A stretch of 64,000 bases of DNA from Azonexus sp. GTDB taxonomy: Bacteria; Pseudomonadota; Gammaproteobacteria; Burkholderiales; Rhodocyclaceae. The position numbers and the translations under genes were made by a program. The notes beneath the pieces were generated by a model, which did not search any database, was not told the DNA's origin, and worked only from the letters and a program-made list of their open reading frames with translations. Below, in pieces: positions 16,365 to 24,644 of this stretch. The DNA lies in NCBI GenBank assembly GCA_031274715.1, contig JAISPT010000047.1, positions 1 to 64,000 on the forward strand, read 5' to 3'. Position 1 is the stretch's first letter. Each line of letters opens with the position of its first letter.

Positions 16365-17489
16365 ATGCCAGGACAATCTGTCGGTACCGTCCATTCACAA
16401 CGCGCCCATTTCGCACAGCCGCTAAGCCTGCGCAGCGGCGGCGTTGTGCCGGCCTACGACCTGGTCTATGAAACCTACGGCACGCTGAACGCCGCCAAAT
16501 CGAATGCCATCCTCGTCTGCCACGCCCTTTCCGGGCATCACCACGTAGCCGGCCACTATGCCGACCAGCTGGAGAACATCGGCTGGTGGGACAACATCAT
16601 CGGCCCCGGACGGCCGCTCGACACCGACCGCTATTTCATCGTCGGCGTCAACAACCTCGGTGGCTGCCACGGCTCGACCGGGCCGTCGACCCTCAATCCG
16701 GCCACCGGCAAGCCGTGGGGCGCCGATTTCCCGATCGTCGCCGTCATCGACTGGGTCCATGCCCAGGCGCGGCTGGCCGATCGGCTCGGCATCGACAGCT
16801 GGGCCGCCGTCATCGGCGGCAGCCTGGGCGGCATGCAGGCGCTGCGCTGGAGCGTCACCTACCCGGAACGCATCCGCAACGCCATCGTCATCGCCGCCGC
16901 GCCAAAGCTATCGGCCCAGAACATCGCCTTTAACGATGTTGCCCGCCAGGCCATCCTGACCGACCCGGACTTCCACGGCGGCCACTACTACGAGCACCAC
17001 ACACGGCCGACGCGCGGCCTGCGCCTGGCACGCATGCTCGGCCACATCACCTATCTGTCCGACGACCAGATGGGCGAGAAATTCGGGCGAGAACTCAGGA
17101 ATGGCTCCTTTACCTTCGATTTCGACGTCGAGTTCGAAGTCGAATCCTACCTGCGCTACCAGGGTGATAAGTTCGCCGGCTATTTCGACGCCAACACCTA
17201 CCTGCTGATGACCAAGGCGCTCGACTATTTCGACCCTGCGCGCATGGACAATGGCGACCTGAAGACGACCATGGCGCGTAGCAAGGCGAACTTCCTGATC
17301 GCCTCGTTCACCACCGACTGGCGTTTCACCCCGGCCCGCTCGAAGGAAATCGTCGCAGCGCTGCTGGCCAACGGCCGCAACGTCTCCTACGCCGAAATCG
17401 ACCTCAATTTCGGCCACGATTCCTTCCTGATGGAGGACGCCCACTATCACGGCGTCGTCGATGCCTGGCTGCGGAATATCAAGCTATGA
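16365..17489 (+). CDS. metX: Homoserine O-acyltransferase
   Basis: A 374-residue alpha/beta-hydrolase that acylates homoserine in methionine synthesis; MetX sequences use acetyl- or succinyl-CoA and the donor cannot be settled here. The YETYGTLN segment near residue 37, CHALSGHHH near residue 53, the nucleophile elbow GGSLGGMQALRW near residue 148 and the C-terminal GHDSFL histidine segment are visible. The ATG at 16365 has GGGAA just upstream, directly after the terminator T-run. The stop overlaps the metW start (ATGA). Predicted control is by SAM through the aptamer and terminator upstream. Confidence 0.96.
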   Translation: MPGQSVGTVHSQRAHFAQPLSLRSGGVVPAYDLVYETYGTLNAAKSNAILVCHALSGHHHVAGHYADQLENIGWWDNIIGPGRPLDTDRYFIVGVNNLGGCHGSTGPSTLNPATGKPWGADFPIVAVIDWVHAQARLADRLGIDSWAAVIGGSLGGMQALRWSVTYPERIRNAIVIAAAPKLSAQNIAFNDVARQAILTDPDFHGGHYYEHHTRPTRGLRLARMLGHITYLSDDQMGEKFGRELRNGSFTFDFDVEFEVESYLRYQGDKFAGYFDANTYLLMTKALDYFDPARMDNGDLKTTMARSKANFLIASFTTDWRFTPARSKEIVAALLANGRNVSYAEIDLNFGHDSFLMEDAHYHGVVDAWLRNIKL

Positions 17490-18097
17490 CGCACATCCTG
17501 AACCGCCCGGATTTCGACGTCATCGCCGGCTGGATTGAACCGGGGCACAAGGTGCTCGACCTCGGCTGCGGCGACGGCAGCCTACTCAAGCACCTGATCG
17601 ACAGCCGCGGTGTATACGGCTGGGGTGTCGAAATTGACGACGCCAATATCCTGGCGGCGATCAAGAACGGCATCAATGTCATCCAAGGCAACCTGGAAAA
17701 AGGACTCGACGAGTTCGCCGACCAGGCCTTCGACCACGTCGTCCTGTCGCGCACGCTGCAGACGGTGCGCCACACCGAGGGCATCCTGCGCGAAATGTTG
17801 CGCGTCGGGCGCGAGGCGGTCGTCTCCTTCCCCAATTTCGCCTACTGGAAAAACCTGCGCTCGGTGCTCGACGGCCGCATGCCAGTCTCGGAAGACCTGC
17901 CTTACCAGTGGTACGACTCGCCCAACGTGCGCTTCTTCACGCTGCTCGACTTCGAATCACTGTGCCGGCAAACGGGCCTCTTGATCCGCGAGCGCAAGGT
18001 GCTCGACGAACACGGGCAGCCGGTCGACAACGACGACGAACGCGAACTCAACTTCCTCGGCAGCCTGGCGGTCTATCGCCTGACGCAGCAGCGCTGA
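17486..18097 (+). CDS. metW: Methionine biosynthesis protein MetW
   Basis: A 203-residue class I SAM-dependent methyltransferase-fold protein. The motif LDLGCGDGSLL near residue 24 is the SAM-binding loop, and FPNFAYWKNL and LPYQWYDSPNVRFFT near residues 113 and 139 are specific to MetW. It is coupled to metX in many proteobacteria and is needed with it for homoserine acylation in several; its own catalytic role is unproven. Its stop overlaps the ampG start by one base. Confidence 0.95.
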   Translation: MTHILNRPDFDVIAGWIEPGHKVLDLGCGDGSLLKHLIDSRGVYGWGVEIDDANILAAIKNGINVIQGNLEKGLDEFADQAFDHVVLSRTLQTVRHTEGILREMLRVGREAVVSFPNFAYWKNLRSVLDGRMPVSEDLPYQWYDSPNVRFFTLLDFESLCRQTGLLIRERKVLDEHGQPVDNDDERELNFLGSLAVYRLTQQR

Positions 18098-19353
18098 TGC
18101 CGGCCTGGCTCGCCGCCCTGCTCAACCGGCGGATGCTGATCTGCATCTTCACCGGCTTCGCCTCTGGACTGCCTCTATACCTGCTGCTCAATCTGGTGCC
18201 GGCCTGGCTGAAGACTGAAGGTCTGTCGCTACGGACCATCGGTGCCTTCGCGCTGATCCAGTTTCCCTACACCTGGAAATTCCTCTGGGCGCCGCTGCTC
18301 GACCGCTACGGCATCCTGCCCTGGCTCGGCCGTCGGCGCAGTTGGATGCTCGTCGCACAAGTCGGCCTGATCGCCGCCATCGCTTGGCTCGGGCAGTTGG
18401 CGCCGGCCGAGCACCTGTCGCTGGTAGTCGGCCTGACAGCCCTGCTGGCCTTTCTCTCGGCCACTCAGGACATCGCACTCGATGCCTTCCGCCGCGAAAT
18501 CCTGCCCGACGAGGAACTCGGCCTGGGCAACGCCATCCATGTGAACGCCTACCGCATCGCCGGCCTGGTGCCGGGTTCGCTGTCGCTGATCCTGGCCGAC
18601 CACCTGCCGTGGAGCCAGGTCTTTCTGATCACCGCCGCCTTCATGCTGCCGGGCTTACTGATGACGCTGAGCGTCACTGAGCCGCAGCCCGCCCGCGGCA
18701 GCCCACGCACCTTGCGCGACGCAGTAGTCGAACCCTTCCGCGAATTCTTCGGCCGCCACGGCGTGCGTTCAGCGCTGTTGGTGCTCGCCTTCCTGTTCTT
18801 CTACAAGCTCGGCGATTCGCTGTGCACCGCGCTGGCCACGCCCTTCTACCTCGACATGGGCTTCAGCAAGACGGAGATCGGTGTCATCGCCAAGAACGCC
18901 GGCCTGTGGCCGGCGGTCATCGGCGGCATTCTCGGCGGCATCTGGATGCTCAAGCTCGGCATCAACCGGGCGCTGTGGCTGTTCGGTGTGGTCCAGGTCG
19001 TCAGCATCCTCGGCTTCGTCTGGATGGCCTGGCTCGGCCCCGCCGAATCGAACCCGGCACGCCTGGCCGCGCTGGCCATCGTGATCGCCGGCGAAGCCCT
19101 CGGCGTCGGTCTGGGCACTACCGCCTTCGTCGCCTTCATGGCACGAACCACGCACCCGGCCTATACGGCAACCCAATTGGCGCTGTTCACCAGTCTGATG
19201 GCGGTGCCGCGCACCTTCATCAATGCTACCGCCGGCTGGCTGATCGAAGCCTTGGGCTGGACGAGCTTCTTCTGGCTGTGCTTCGCGCTAGCTTTTCCCG
19301 GCATGCTGCTGCTGTTCAAGGTTGCACCGTGGAATGGGGACAGGAAAGCCTGA
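18097..19353 (+). CDS. ampG: AmpG family muropeptide permease (MFS)
   Basis: A 418-residue transporter with about 12 membrane segments. It imports anhydromuropeptides from the periplasm for cell-wall recycling. The FTGFASGLPLYLL segment near residue 13, the FPYTWKFLWAPLLDRY segment near residue 52 and the SATQDIALDAFRRE segment near residue 122 are AmpG hallmarks. It is joined to metW by a one-base overlap, so it is probably co-transcribed with metXW. That is a positional link, not an obvious metabolic one. Confidence 0.93.
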   Translation: MPAWLAALLNRRMLICIFTGFASGLPLYLLLNLVPAWLKTEGLSLRTIGAFALIQFPYTWKFLWAPLLDRYGILPWLGRRRSWMLVAQVGLIAAIAWLGQLAPAEHLSLVVGLTALLAFLSATQDIALDAFRREILPDEELGLGNAIHVNAYRIAGLVPGSLSLILADHLPWSQVFLITAAFMLPGLLMTLSVTEPQPARGSPRTLRDAVVEPFREFFGRHGVRSALLVLAFLFFYKLGDSLCTALATPFYLDMGFSKTEIGVIAKNAGLWPAVIGGILGGIWMLKLGINRALWLFGVVQVVSILGFVWMAWLGPAESNPARLAALAIVIAGEALGVGLGTTAFVAFMARTTHPAYTATQLALFTSLMAVPRTFINATAGWLIEALGWTSFFWLCFALAFPGMLLLFKVAPWNGDRKA

Positions 19354-19638
19354 CGCGGTTTTCCATATATCAAGCGTTGTTTTCCGCCGTTGACCGACGG
19401 GCGTACTTTTTCTTGTGTGGCCAAGAAAAAGTAGCCAAAAAGAAGGCCACCCCAGGCTATGCGGTCGGCTGCGCCGACTGCCCTGCGCTACTTGCCGGAC
19501 CGGGCGGCTGGCTATAAAAAGACGCCAGCCGACTACCCCCGGCCCGTCTGCGTTGCTCGGCGCTCCGCATGGGAACCCAAAAGCGTCACCACGCGACGGC
19601 CAAGCCTGAAACCACGGCCCACAGCGGCTCAACCCAAC
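19354..19638. repeat. Repeat-like spacer with perfect 10-bp hairpin
   Basis: This 285-bp spacer has no supported gene. CTTTTTCTTG (19406-19415) and CAAGAAAAAG (19422-19431) form a perfect hairpin around TGTGGC, followed by AGTAGCCAAAAAGAAGGC. This string resembles a family of intergenic sequences that I recall from many Betaproteobacteria genomes, where it often causes spurious hypothetical-protein calls. The rest is GC-rich and featureless. Copy number elsewhere cannot be seen. Confidence 0.45.
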
Positions 19639-19896
19639 CTACCGAGCTTTGCCTCGGATTAACCGGAATAACCAGGCGATTGCTAGAGCGATAACCACAA
19701 GCAGAGATAGCCCGACAATGATTATCTCGCGTGCCCAAAGCGCAACGAACCCCCATAAATCGAGATGCTTACCGTTTGGGTATGGGTAATAAATTGACCC
19801 AACCATGATTGCAAGCATTATCAATAGAGCGACAACGAAGCCGAAACCAAGATCGGCCTTGTTTTGCTTCTCGTTCGAGGAGGCTGGATCTGTCAT
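19639..19896 (-). CDS. Small two-helix membrane protein, unknown
   Basis: An 85-residue protein with two strong membrane segments (about residues 15-37 and 56-80) joined by a short loop (YYPYPNGKHLD), and a basic C-terminus. The DNA here is visibly richer in A and T than the neighbouring genes, which suggests a recent arrival. Its ATG overlaps the stop of a 37-codon upstream frame as ATGA. No family was recognised. Confidence 0.6.
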   Translation of the reverse strand: MTDPASSNEKQNKADLGFGFVVALLIMLAIMVGSIYYPYPNGKHLDLWGFVALWAREIIIVGLSLLVVIALAIAWLFRLIRGKAR

Positions 19897-20006
19897 TCGC
19901 TTTGCGCTCTAACTGCGGATGCGAGAGCAACCAACAACGCTACCGACCCTAACGATAATGACAGCACAAACTTGAGTATGCCTGACTCCAAATCACCGCC
20001 CCACAC
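19893..20006 (-). CDS. Possible 37-residue single-helix membrane peptide
   Basis: A GTG at 20006 opens a 37-codon frame with one hydrophobic segment (ILKFVLSLSLGSVALLVAL). It overlaps the end of the YqjK-like gene by 14 bp and the start of the 85-residue gene by 4 bp, so it would fill the gap between them in a coupled operon. The same frame can be read further upstream, inside the YqjK-like gene, with poor protein-like content. Evidence is limited to overlap geometry and hydrophobicity. Confidence 0.3.
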   Translation of the reverse strand: MWGGDLESGILKFVLSLSLGSVALLVALASAVRAQSE

Positions 20007-20286
20007 CCAACCACCGACGTACCGAGCTCCAGCCGCGCCACAGGACAAAACCGCGACCGGCCCAGCGCCAGGCGCGGCGCGGGCGGATGAGGACAAAGGC
20101 AAAGGCGGCGACGCCGGCTGCCGCCGGGTACTGCTTAAGCCAGTCGATGCCGTGCAGCAGCGTATCGCCGCCGGCGCAGAGTTGCTCGATCCCGGCGGTT
20201 TGTTGCGCCAGCTGTGCCCGCTGGCTGGCAATGCGTTCGTCAAGGGCGCCCCGGCGGACGGCCAGTTCCAGCGCCTTGGCGCTCAT
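19993..20286 (-). CDS. yqjK: YqjK-like small protein
   Basis: A 97-residue protein with a basic helical N-terminal half (LVRR...ERIASQRAQLAQQ-type pattern) and one hydrophobic stretch (YPAAAGVAAFAFVLI near residues 53-67), followed by a very basic Trp/Arg-rich tail. It is the third gene after yqjD and yqjE homologues, with ATGA overlap with yqjE. The family has no established biochemical function. Confidence 0.75.
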   Translation of the reverse strand: MSAKALELAVRRGALDERIASQRAQLAQQTAGIEQLCAGGDTLLHGIDWLKQYPAAAGVAAFAFVLIRPRRAWRWAGRGFVLWRGWSSVRRWLGVGR

Positions 20287-20693
20287 TCCGGGGCCTGCTC
20301 GCGGTCTCGCCGCAGCAGCGCGATATCGGTTTCCAGTTCGCCCAGGCTGTTGCGGAACAGTTTTCTCGGTTCGCCGACCTGCCGTTTGAGCGAAGCCACC
20401 AACAGCAGCGCGCTAACGATGAACAGCGCGGCGAAGAGGCCGAAAACGAGCACCCGGTGTTCCCAGAAAACGACCGCCAGACAGAAGATGGCCATGATCA
20501 CGCCAACCGACAGCAGAAAGGCCGCCGCGATCGCCTTCGACCACAGCGACATCAGGCGGAGCTTTTCTTCCTCGAGTTCGACGACCAGCAGTTCGAACCG
20601 CGTCCGGCCTATCGTCAGCAGCGTTGCGAGGGTGTTCTTGACGGAGGTGAAGAGGCCTTGGCGGCCCCCTTCGCCGCCTGCCTGCTGCGTCAT
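20283..20693 (-). CDS. yqjE: YqjE / phage-holin-like family membrane protein
   Basis: A 136-residue membrane protein. A helical N-terminal part (residues 15-50, LLTIGRTRFELLVVELEEEKLRL) is followed by two membrane segments (about 54-76 and 82-105) and a charged tail. This is the PF07332-type layout. It lies between yqjD (4-bp gap) and yqjK (overlap). Members are thought to act at the inner membrane, sometimes in stress, without a proven mechanism. Confidence 0.85.
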   Translation of the reverse strand: MTQQAGGEGGRQGLFTSVKNTLATLLTIGRTRFELLVVELEEEKLRLMSLWSKAIAAAFLLSVGVIMAIFCLAVVFWEHRVLVFGLFAALFIVSALLLVASLKRQVGEPRKLFRNSLGELETDIALLRRDREQAPE

Positions 20694-20697
20694 ACGC

Positions 20698-21012
20698 TTA
20701 GCGACGGCCGATCAGCACGCCGAGCGCCAAGCCAACGGCAGCGGCGACGCCGACCGCTTTCCACGGCTCGTCATGCACGAAATCGTCGGTGGCACGGGCA
20801 GCGGCCTTGGTCTTGTCGATCACCGCATGCTCCAGATCGATCAGACGGTCCTTGGCAACGCGCAGATGAACGCCCAGACGCTCACGCAACTCGCCGACCT
20901 TTTCACCGGCAACGCCAGTGGTTGCCCGCAACAGCTCTTCGGTATCGGCAATGACGACCTTCATGTCGGAAACCAGTTTGTCTTTGTTGGCGGCACTCAG
21001 TTGTTTGGACAT
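20698..21012 (-). CDS. yqjD: YqjD/ElaB family (DUF883) membrane-anchored protein
   Basis: A 104-residue protein with a long amphipathic helical region (residues 5-75) and a C-terminal membrane anchor ending in GVLIGRR. The VHDEPWKAVGVAAAVGLALGVL segment is the family signature. Members in Escherichia coli associate with ribosomes at the inner membrane in stationary phase. It leads the yqjD-yqjE-yqjK operon. Confidence 0.9.
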   Translation of the reverse strand: MSKQLSAANKDKLVSDMKVVIADTEELLRATTGVAGEKVGELRERLGVHLRVAKDRLIDLEHAVIDKTKAAARATDDFVHDEPWKAVGVAAAVGLALGVLIGRR

Positions 21013-21078
21013 TTTCGACCTCTTTTGTCATGGTTGAGCAGAGCATACAGGGTAGCCCGTCGGGGCAGTGAAATCAAT

Positions 21079-21870
21079 TCACTTCGGATCAAGCGGAAAA
21101 CCATAATCGATGGTCAACGGGGCATGGTCGGAGAAGCGCTGTGCCTTGTACACGCTCGCCGCCACGGCTGTTGCCGCCAATCCCGGGGTGGCGATCTGGT
21201 AGTCGATCCGCCAGCCGACGTTCTTGGCCCAGGCCTGGCCGCGGTTGCTCCACCAGGTGTAGGCGTCGCCGGTCGCCTCCGGGTACAGGCGGCGATAGAC
21301 GTCGACCCAGCCCAGCTCATCGAACACGCGGCTCAGCCAGGCACGCTCCTCGGGCAGAAAGCCGGAGTTCTTCTGGTTCGACCTCCAGTTCTTCAGGTCG
21401 ATTTCCTGGTGGGCGATGTTCCAATCGCCACACAACACGATTTCCCGACCTTCGGCACGTAGCGCCTGCATCTGTGGGAAGAAGGCGGCCAGAAAGCGGA
21501 ATTTCGCCTCCTGCCGTTCCGGCGACGAGGAGCCTGACGGCAGATACAGGGAAATAACCGATAGATTGCCGAAATCGGCGCGCAGGTAGCGCCCCTCGGC
21601 ATCGAACTCGCCACCGTCGAAGCCTTCGACAACACGCTCCGGCAGCTGCCGACTCCAGATACCGACACCGCTGTAGCCTTTCTTCTCGGCGCAGTGATAA
21701 AACGCCTGCATGCCATCCGGCGCACGCATCTCCGGCGTCAGGTCGGTCGCCTGGGCTTTCAGTTCCTGCAGGCAGACGATGTCGGCCTGCTGCGCGGCCA
21801 GCCAGGGCAGGACATTTTTGCTCCAGGCGGAGCGGATACCATTGAGATTCAGGGAGATGATGCGTAACAT
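21079..21870 (-). CDS. xthA: Exodeoxyribonuclease III
   Basis: A 263-residue AP endonuclease/3'-5' exonuclease of the ExoIII/APE1 family, for base-excision repair. SLNLNGIRSA near residue 5, LQELKAQ near residue 35 (metal-binding Glu), GDWNIAHQEIDL near residue 150, and the C-terminal RIDYQ and SDHAPL segments (catalytic Asp-His pair) are all visible. The ATG at 21870 gives the family N-terminus. It is divergent from pyrE with 49 bp between starts, a common arrangement in Betaproteobacteria. Confidence 0.95.
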   Translation of the reverse strand: MLRIISLNLNGIRSAWSKNVLPWLAAQQADIVCLQELKAQATDLTPEMRAPDGMQAFYHCAEKKGYSGVGIWSRQLPERVVEGFDGGEFDAEGRYLRADFGNLSVISLYLPSGSSSPERQEAKFRFLAAFFPQMQALRAEGREIVLCGDWNIAHQEIDLKNWRSNQKNSGFLPEERAWLSRVFDELGWVDVYRRLYPEATGDAYTWWSNRGQAWAKNVGWRIDYQIATPGLAATAVAASVYKAQRFSDHAPLTIDYGFPLDPK

Positions 21871-21919
21871 TGTTCGCCAATCGGCCGCTTTCCGCGGCGC
21901 TGGAGCATGCAGAAAAGAT

Positions 21920-22561
21920 ATGGATTTTCGCCAGGATTTCATCGAATTCGCGCTCGCCAGCCAAGTGCTGCGCTTCGGCGAATTCAAGACCAAGGCCGGC
22001 CGGCTGTCGCCCTACTTCTTTAATGCCGGCCTGTTCAACGACGGCCAGGCCATCGCCCGCCTCGCTGAATTCTACGCCAAAGCTGCCGAAGCAGGCGGCA
22101 TCCGCTTCGACATGCTGTTCGGCCCAGCCTATAAAGGCATCCCGCTGGTCGCAACGATCGCCATGGCGCTGGCCCAGCGCGGCAGTAACTACCCCTTCGC
22201 CTACAACCGCAAGGAAGCCAAGGACCACGGCGAAGGTGGCCATATCGTCGGCGCGCCGCTGACCGGGCGCGTGCTGATCGTCGACGATGTCATTTCCGCC
22301 GGCACCTCGGTGCGCGAATCGGTCGAACTGATCCGCCAGGCCGGCGCCACGCCAGCCGGTGTGCTGATCGCCCTCGACCGTCAGGAACGCGGTCAGGGCG
22401 AGCTGTCAGCGGTGCAGGAAGTTACGCGCGACTATGGCATTCCGGTCACCGCCGTCGCCGGACTCGGCGACCTGATGGCCTACCTCGGGCATCACCCGGA
22501 ATTCGCCGCCCACCGCGCTAGCGTCGCCCGTTACCGGGAGCAATACGGTGTCAATGCTTAG
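21920..22561 (+). CDS. pyrE: Orotate phosphoribosyltransferase
   Basis: A 213-residue enzyme that converts orotate and PRPP to orotidine monophosphate in pyrimidine synthesis. FGEFKTKAGRLSPYFFN near residue 19, AYNRKEAKDHGEGG near residue 94 and the PRPP-binding VLIVDDVISAGTS near residue 117 are typical. The ATG at 21920 lies after AGAAAAGAT. The 3' end overlaps the next gene by 14 bp. Confidence 0.96.
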   Translation: MDFRQDFIEFALASQVLRFGEFKTKAGRLSPYFFNAGLFNDGQAIARLAEFYAKAAEAGGIRFDMLFGPAYKGIPLVATIAMALAQRGSNYPFAYNRKEAKDHGEGGHIVGAPLTGRVLIVDDVISAGTSVRESVELIRQAGATPAGVLIALDRQERGQGELSAVQEVTRDYGIPVTAVAGLGDLMAYLGHHPEFAAHRASVARYREQYGVNA

Positions 22562-23207
22562 GCTGCTACTCCCTCTCGCGCTGCTGTTGCTGGCGCCGGC
22601 CGCCGAGGCGGCCGGGGAGTTTTATTGCTGCCAGGATGCGACCGGCCGCCGCATCTGCGGCGACACGCTGCCCGAGCAATGCCGCGGCCGCGCCTATCAG
22701 ATACTCGACCGCGCCGGCAACGTCATCCAGGAAGTCGGCCCGCCGCTGACCCCGGAGCAGAAGGCTGAGCAGGCGGCGGCAGACCGCCAGCGTAAGAAGC
22801 AGGAAGAAGCCGCCCGCGAACTGCGGCGCATGGACCAGGCCCTGCTCGACACCTATGCCACGCCGCAGGATATCGACATCGCCCAGCGCAAGGCGGAAGA
22901 CGATGTCAAGCTGGCCATCCGCAGCGCCCAGGAAAACATCGAGGCATCAAGGGCCAAACGCCAGAAACTCGAAGCGGAAGCCGAGTTCTACCAGAAGAAA
23001 ACCGTGCCGCCCGAGCTACAAAAGGAACTGCGGGCCGTCGACCACGAAATCAAGGTGCAGCAGGAACTGATCGACGTCAAACAGCGCGAGCTGGCGGCCA
23101 TCCACAGCAAGTACCAGGCCGACCGCAAGCGCTATTTCGAACTGACCGGCCGCAATTCGGCCGGCCCCGCCGTCAGCCGGCCAGCTTCTTCTTCAACAAC
23201 TCGTTGA
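22548..23207 (+). CDS. Exported coiled-coil protein of unknown function
   Basis: A 219-residue protein with a signal peptide (residues 1-22, ending AAEAAG), a short cysteine-containing domain (EFYCCQDATGRRICGDTLPEQC) resembling DUF4124-type exported proteins, and a long charged coiled coil (residues 65-200). The GTG at 22548 has GGGAG at 7-nt spacing and is preferred over the ATG at 22554, which would be 13 nt away. It overlaps pyrE and then converges on gatB with a 35-bp tail overlap. Confidence 0.8.
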   Translation: MSMLRLLLPLALLLLAPAAEAAGEFYCCQDATGRRICGDTLPEQCRGRAYQILDRAGNVIQEVGPPLTPEQKAEQAAADRQRKKQEEAARELRRMDQALLDTYATPQDIDIAQRKAEDDVKLAIRSAQENIEASRAKRQKLEAEAEFYQKKTVPPELQKELRAVDHEIKVQQELIDVKQRELAAIHSKYQADRKRYFELTGRNSAGPAVSRPASSSTTR

Positions 23208-24627
23208 CCTGCTGCGGGTTAGCCTTGCCCTTGGCTGCCTTCATCACCTGACCGACCAGTGCATTGAAGGCTTTTTCCTTGCCGGCCTTGAACTCAGTGA
23301 CATTACCCGGATTGGCGGCCAGCACTGCGTCGACCAGCGTCTCGATGGCGCCGCTGTCGGTGATCTGTTTCAGGCCCTGGCGGTCGATGATCTCGTCGGC
23401 CGTCGCGCCTTCGCCGTTCCACAGCGCCTCGAACACTTTCTTGGCGATGTTGTTGGAAATGGTGTTGTCGGCAATGCGTCCGATCAGGCCGCCCAGTTGC
23501 GCCGGAATCACCGGCGCGGCGGCGATCTCCAGGCCCTCCTTGTTGAGGCGGGCGGCCAGGTCAACCATGACCCAGTTGGCGCACAGCTTGGCCTGGGTGG
23601 CGCCGGCCGCGGCAACAGTGGCCTCGAAGTAACCGGCCATTTCCTGACTGGCGGTCAGCGCCGCCGCGTCATAGGCTGAAAGGCCCAGATCGCGCATAAA
23701 ACGCTCGCGCTTCTGCTGCGGCAATTCCGGCAACTCGCCGCGAACCCGCTCCAGCCAGTCGGCGCCGATGACCAGCGGCAGCAGGTCGGGGTCCGGGAAG
23801 TAGCGGTAATCGTGGGCATCCTCCTTGCTACGCATCATCCGCGTCTGGCCGCTATCCGGATCGAACAACACAGTAGCCTGCCGAATCTTGCACCCTTCCT
23901 CGATTTCGTTGATCTGCCAGTGGACTTCGTAGTCGATGGCTTCCTTGAGGAAGCGGAAGGAGTTGAGATTCTTGATCTCGCGCCGGGTGCCGAACTCGAC
24001 CTGGCCCTTGGGCCGCACCGAGACGTTGGCGTCGCAACGGAACGAGCCTTCCTGCATGTTGCCGTCGCAGATTCCGATCCAGCGCACCAGCGCGTGCAGT
24101 GCGCGGGCGTAGGCAACGGCCTCGTCAGAGGAACGCATGTCCGGCTCGGTGACGATTTCGAGCAGCGGCGTACCGGCACGGTTGAGGTCGATGCCGGATT
24201 TGCCGTGGAAATCCTCGTGCAGCGACTTGCCGGCATCCTCTTCGAGGTGGGCGCGAGTCAGGTTGATGGTTTTTTCGTAAGCTTTATCGCCGCTGCCAAC
24301 CTGCACCGTGAGGTTGCCGCCCAGCACTACTGGCAGTTCGAACTGGCTGATCTGGTAGCCCTTGGGCAGATCTGGATAGAAGTAATTCTTGCGCGCGAAC
24401 ACCGATTTTTCGGCAACCTGCGCGCCAATCGCCAGACCGAAGCGAATCGCGCAATCGACGGCTTTGCGGTTCAGCACCGGCAGCACGCCGGGCAGCGCCA
24501 GATCGACGGCACAGGCCTGGGTATTGGGTTCGGCGCCGAACGCCGTGGGTGCGCCGGAAAAAATTTTCGAAACGGTCGCCAATTGCACGTGCGTTTCGAT
24601 GCCGATCACTACTTCCCATTGCGTCAT
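23173..24627 (-). CDS. gatB: Aspartyl/glutamyl-tRNA amidotransferase subunit B
   Basis: A 484-residue kinase/tRNA-binding subunit of GatCAB, which converts misacylated Asp-tRNA(Asn) or Glu-tRNA(Gln) to the amide form. IGIETHVQL near residue 7, RKNYFYPDLPKGYQISQ near residue 82, and RCDANVSVRP and TRREIKNLNS near residues 196 and 212 are hallmarks, followed by the C-terminal YqeY-like helical tail. The ATG at 24627 gives the standard N-terminus. It follows gatC-gatA on the same strand, with a lipoprotein gene inserted between gatA and gatB. Confidence 0.96.
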   Translation of the reverse strand: MTQWEVVIGIETHVQLATVSKIFSGAPTAFGAEPNTQACAVDLALPGVLPVLNRKAVDCAIRFGLAIGAQVAEKSVFARKNYFYPDLPKGYQISQFELPVVLGGNLTVQVGSGDKAYEKTINLTRAHLEEDAGKSLHEDFHGKSGIDLNRAGTPLLEIVTEPDMRSSDEAVAYARALHALVRWIGICDGNMQEGSFRCDANVSVRPKGQVEFGTRREIKNLNSFRFLKEAIDYEVHWQINEIEEGCKIRQATVLFDPDSGQTRMMRSKEDAHDYRYFPDPDLLPLVIGADWLERVRGELPELPQQKRERFMRDLGLSAYDAAALTASQEMAGYFEATVAAAGATQAKLCANWVMVDLAARLNKEGLEIAAAPVIPAQLGGLIGRIADNTISNNIAKKVFEALWNGEGATADEIIDRQGLKQITDSGAIETLVDAVLAANPGNVTEFKAGKEKAFNALVGQVMKAAKGKANPQQVNELLKKKLAG

Positions 24628-24644
24628 GATTTCATCCGTTTTCA

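Noticed and set aside
19864..19992. The first 76 codons of a 116-codon minus frame ending at 19893 as a real gene
   Set aside because: The upstream part is Ser/Pro/Ala-rich and out of frame with the YqjK-like gene it overlaps. Only the last 37 codons look protein-like.
19864..21462. A 532-codon open frame on the plus strand
   Set aside because: It is antisense to yqjK, yqjE, yqjD and xthA, all supported by family motifs and operon overlaps.
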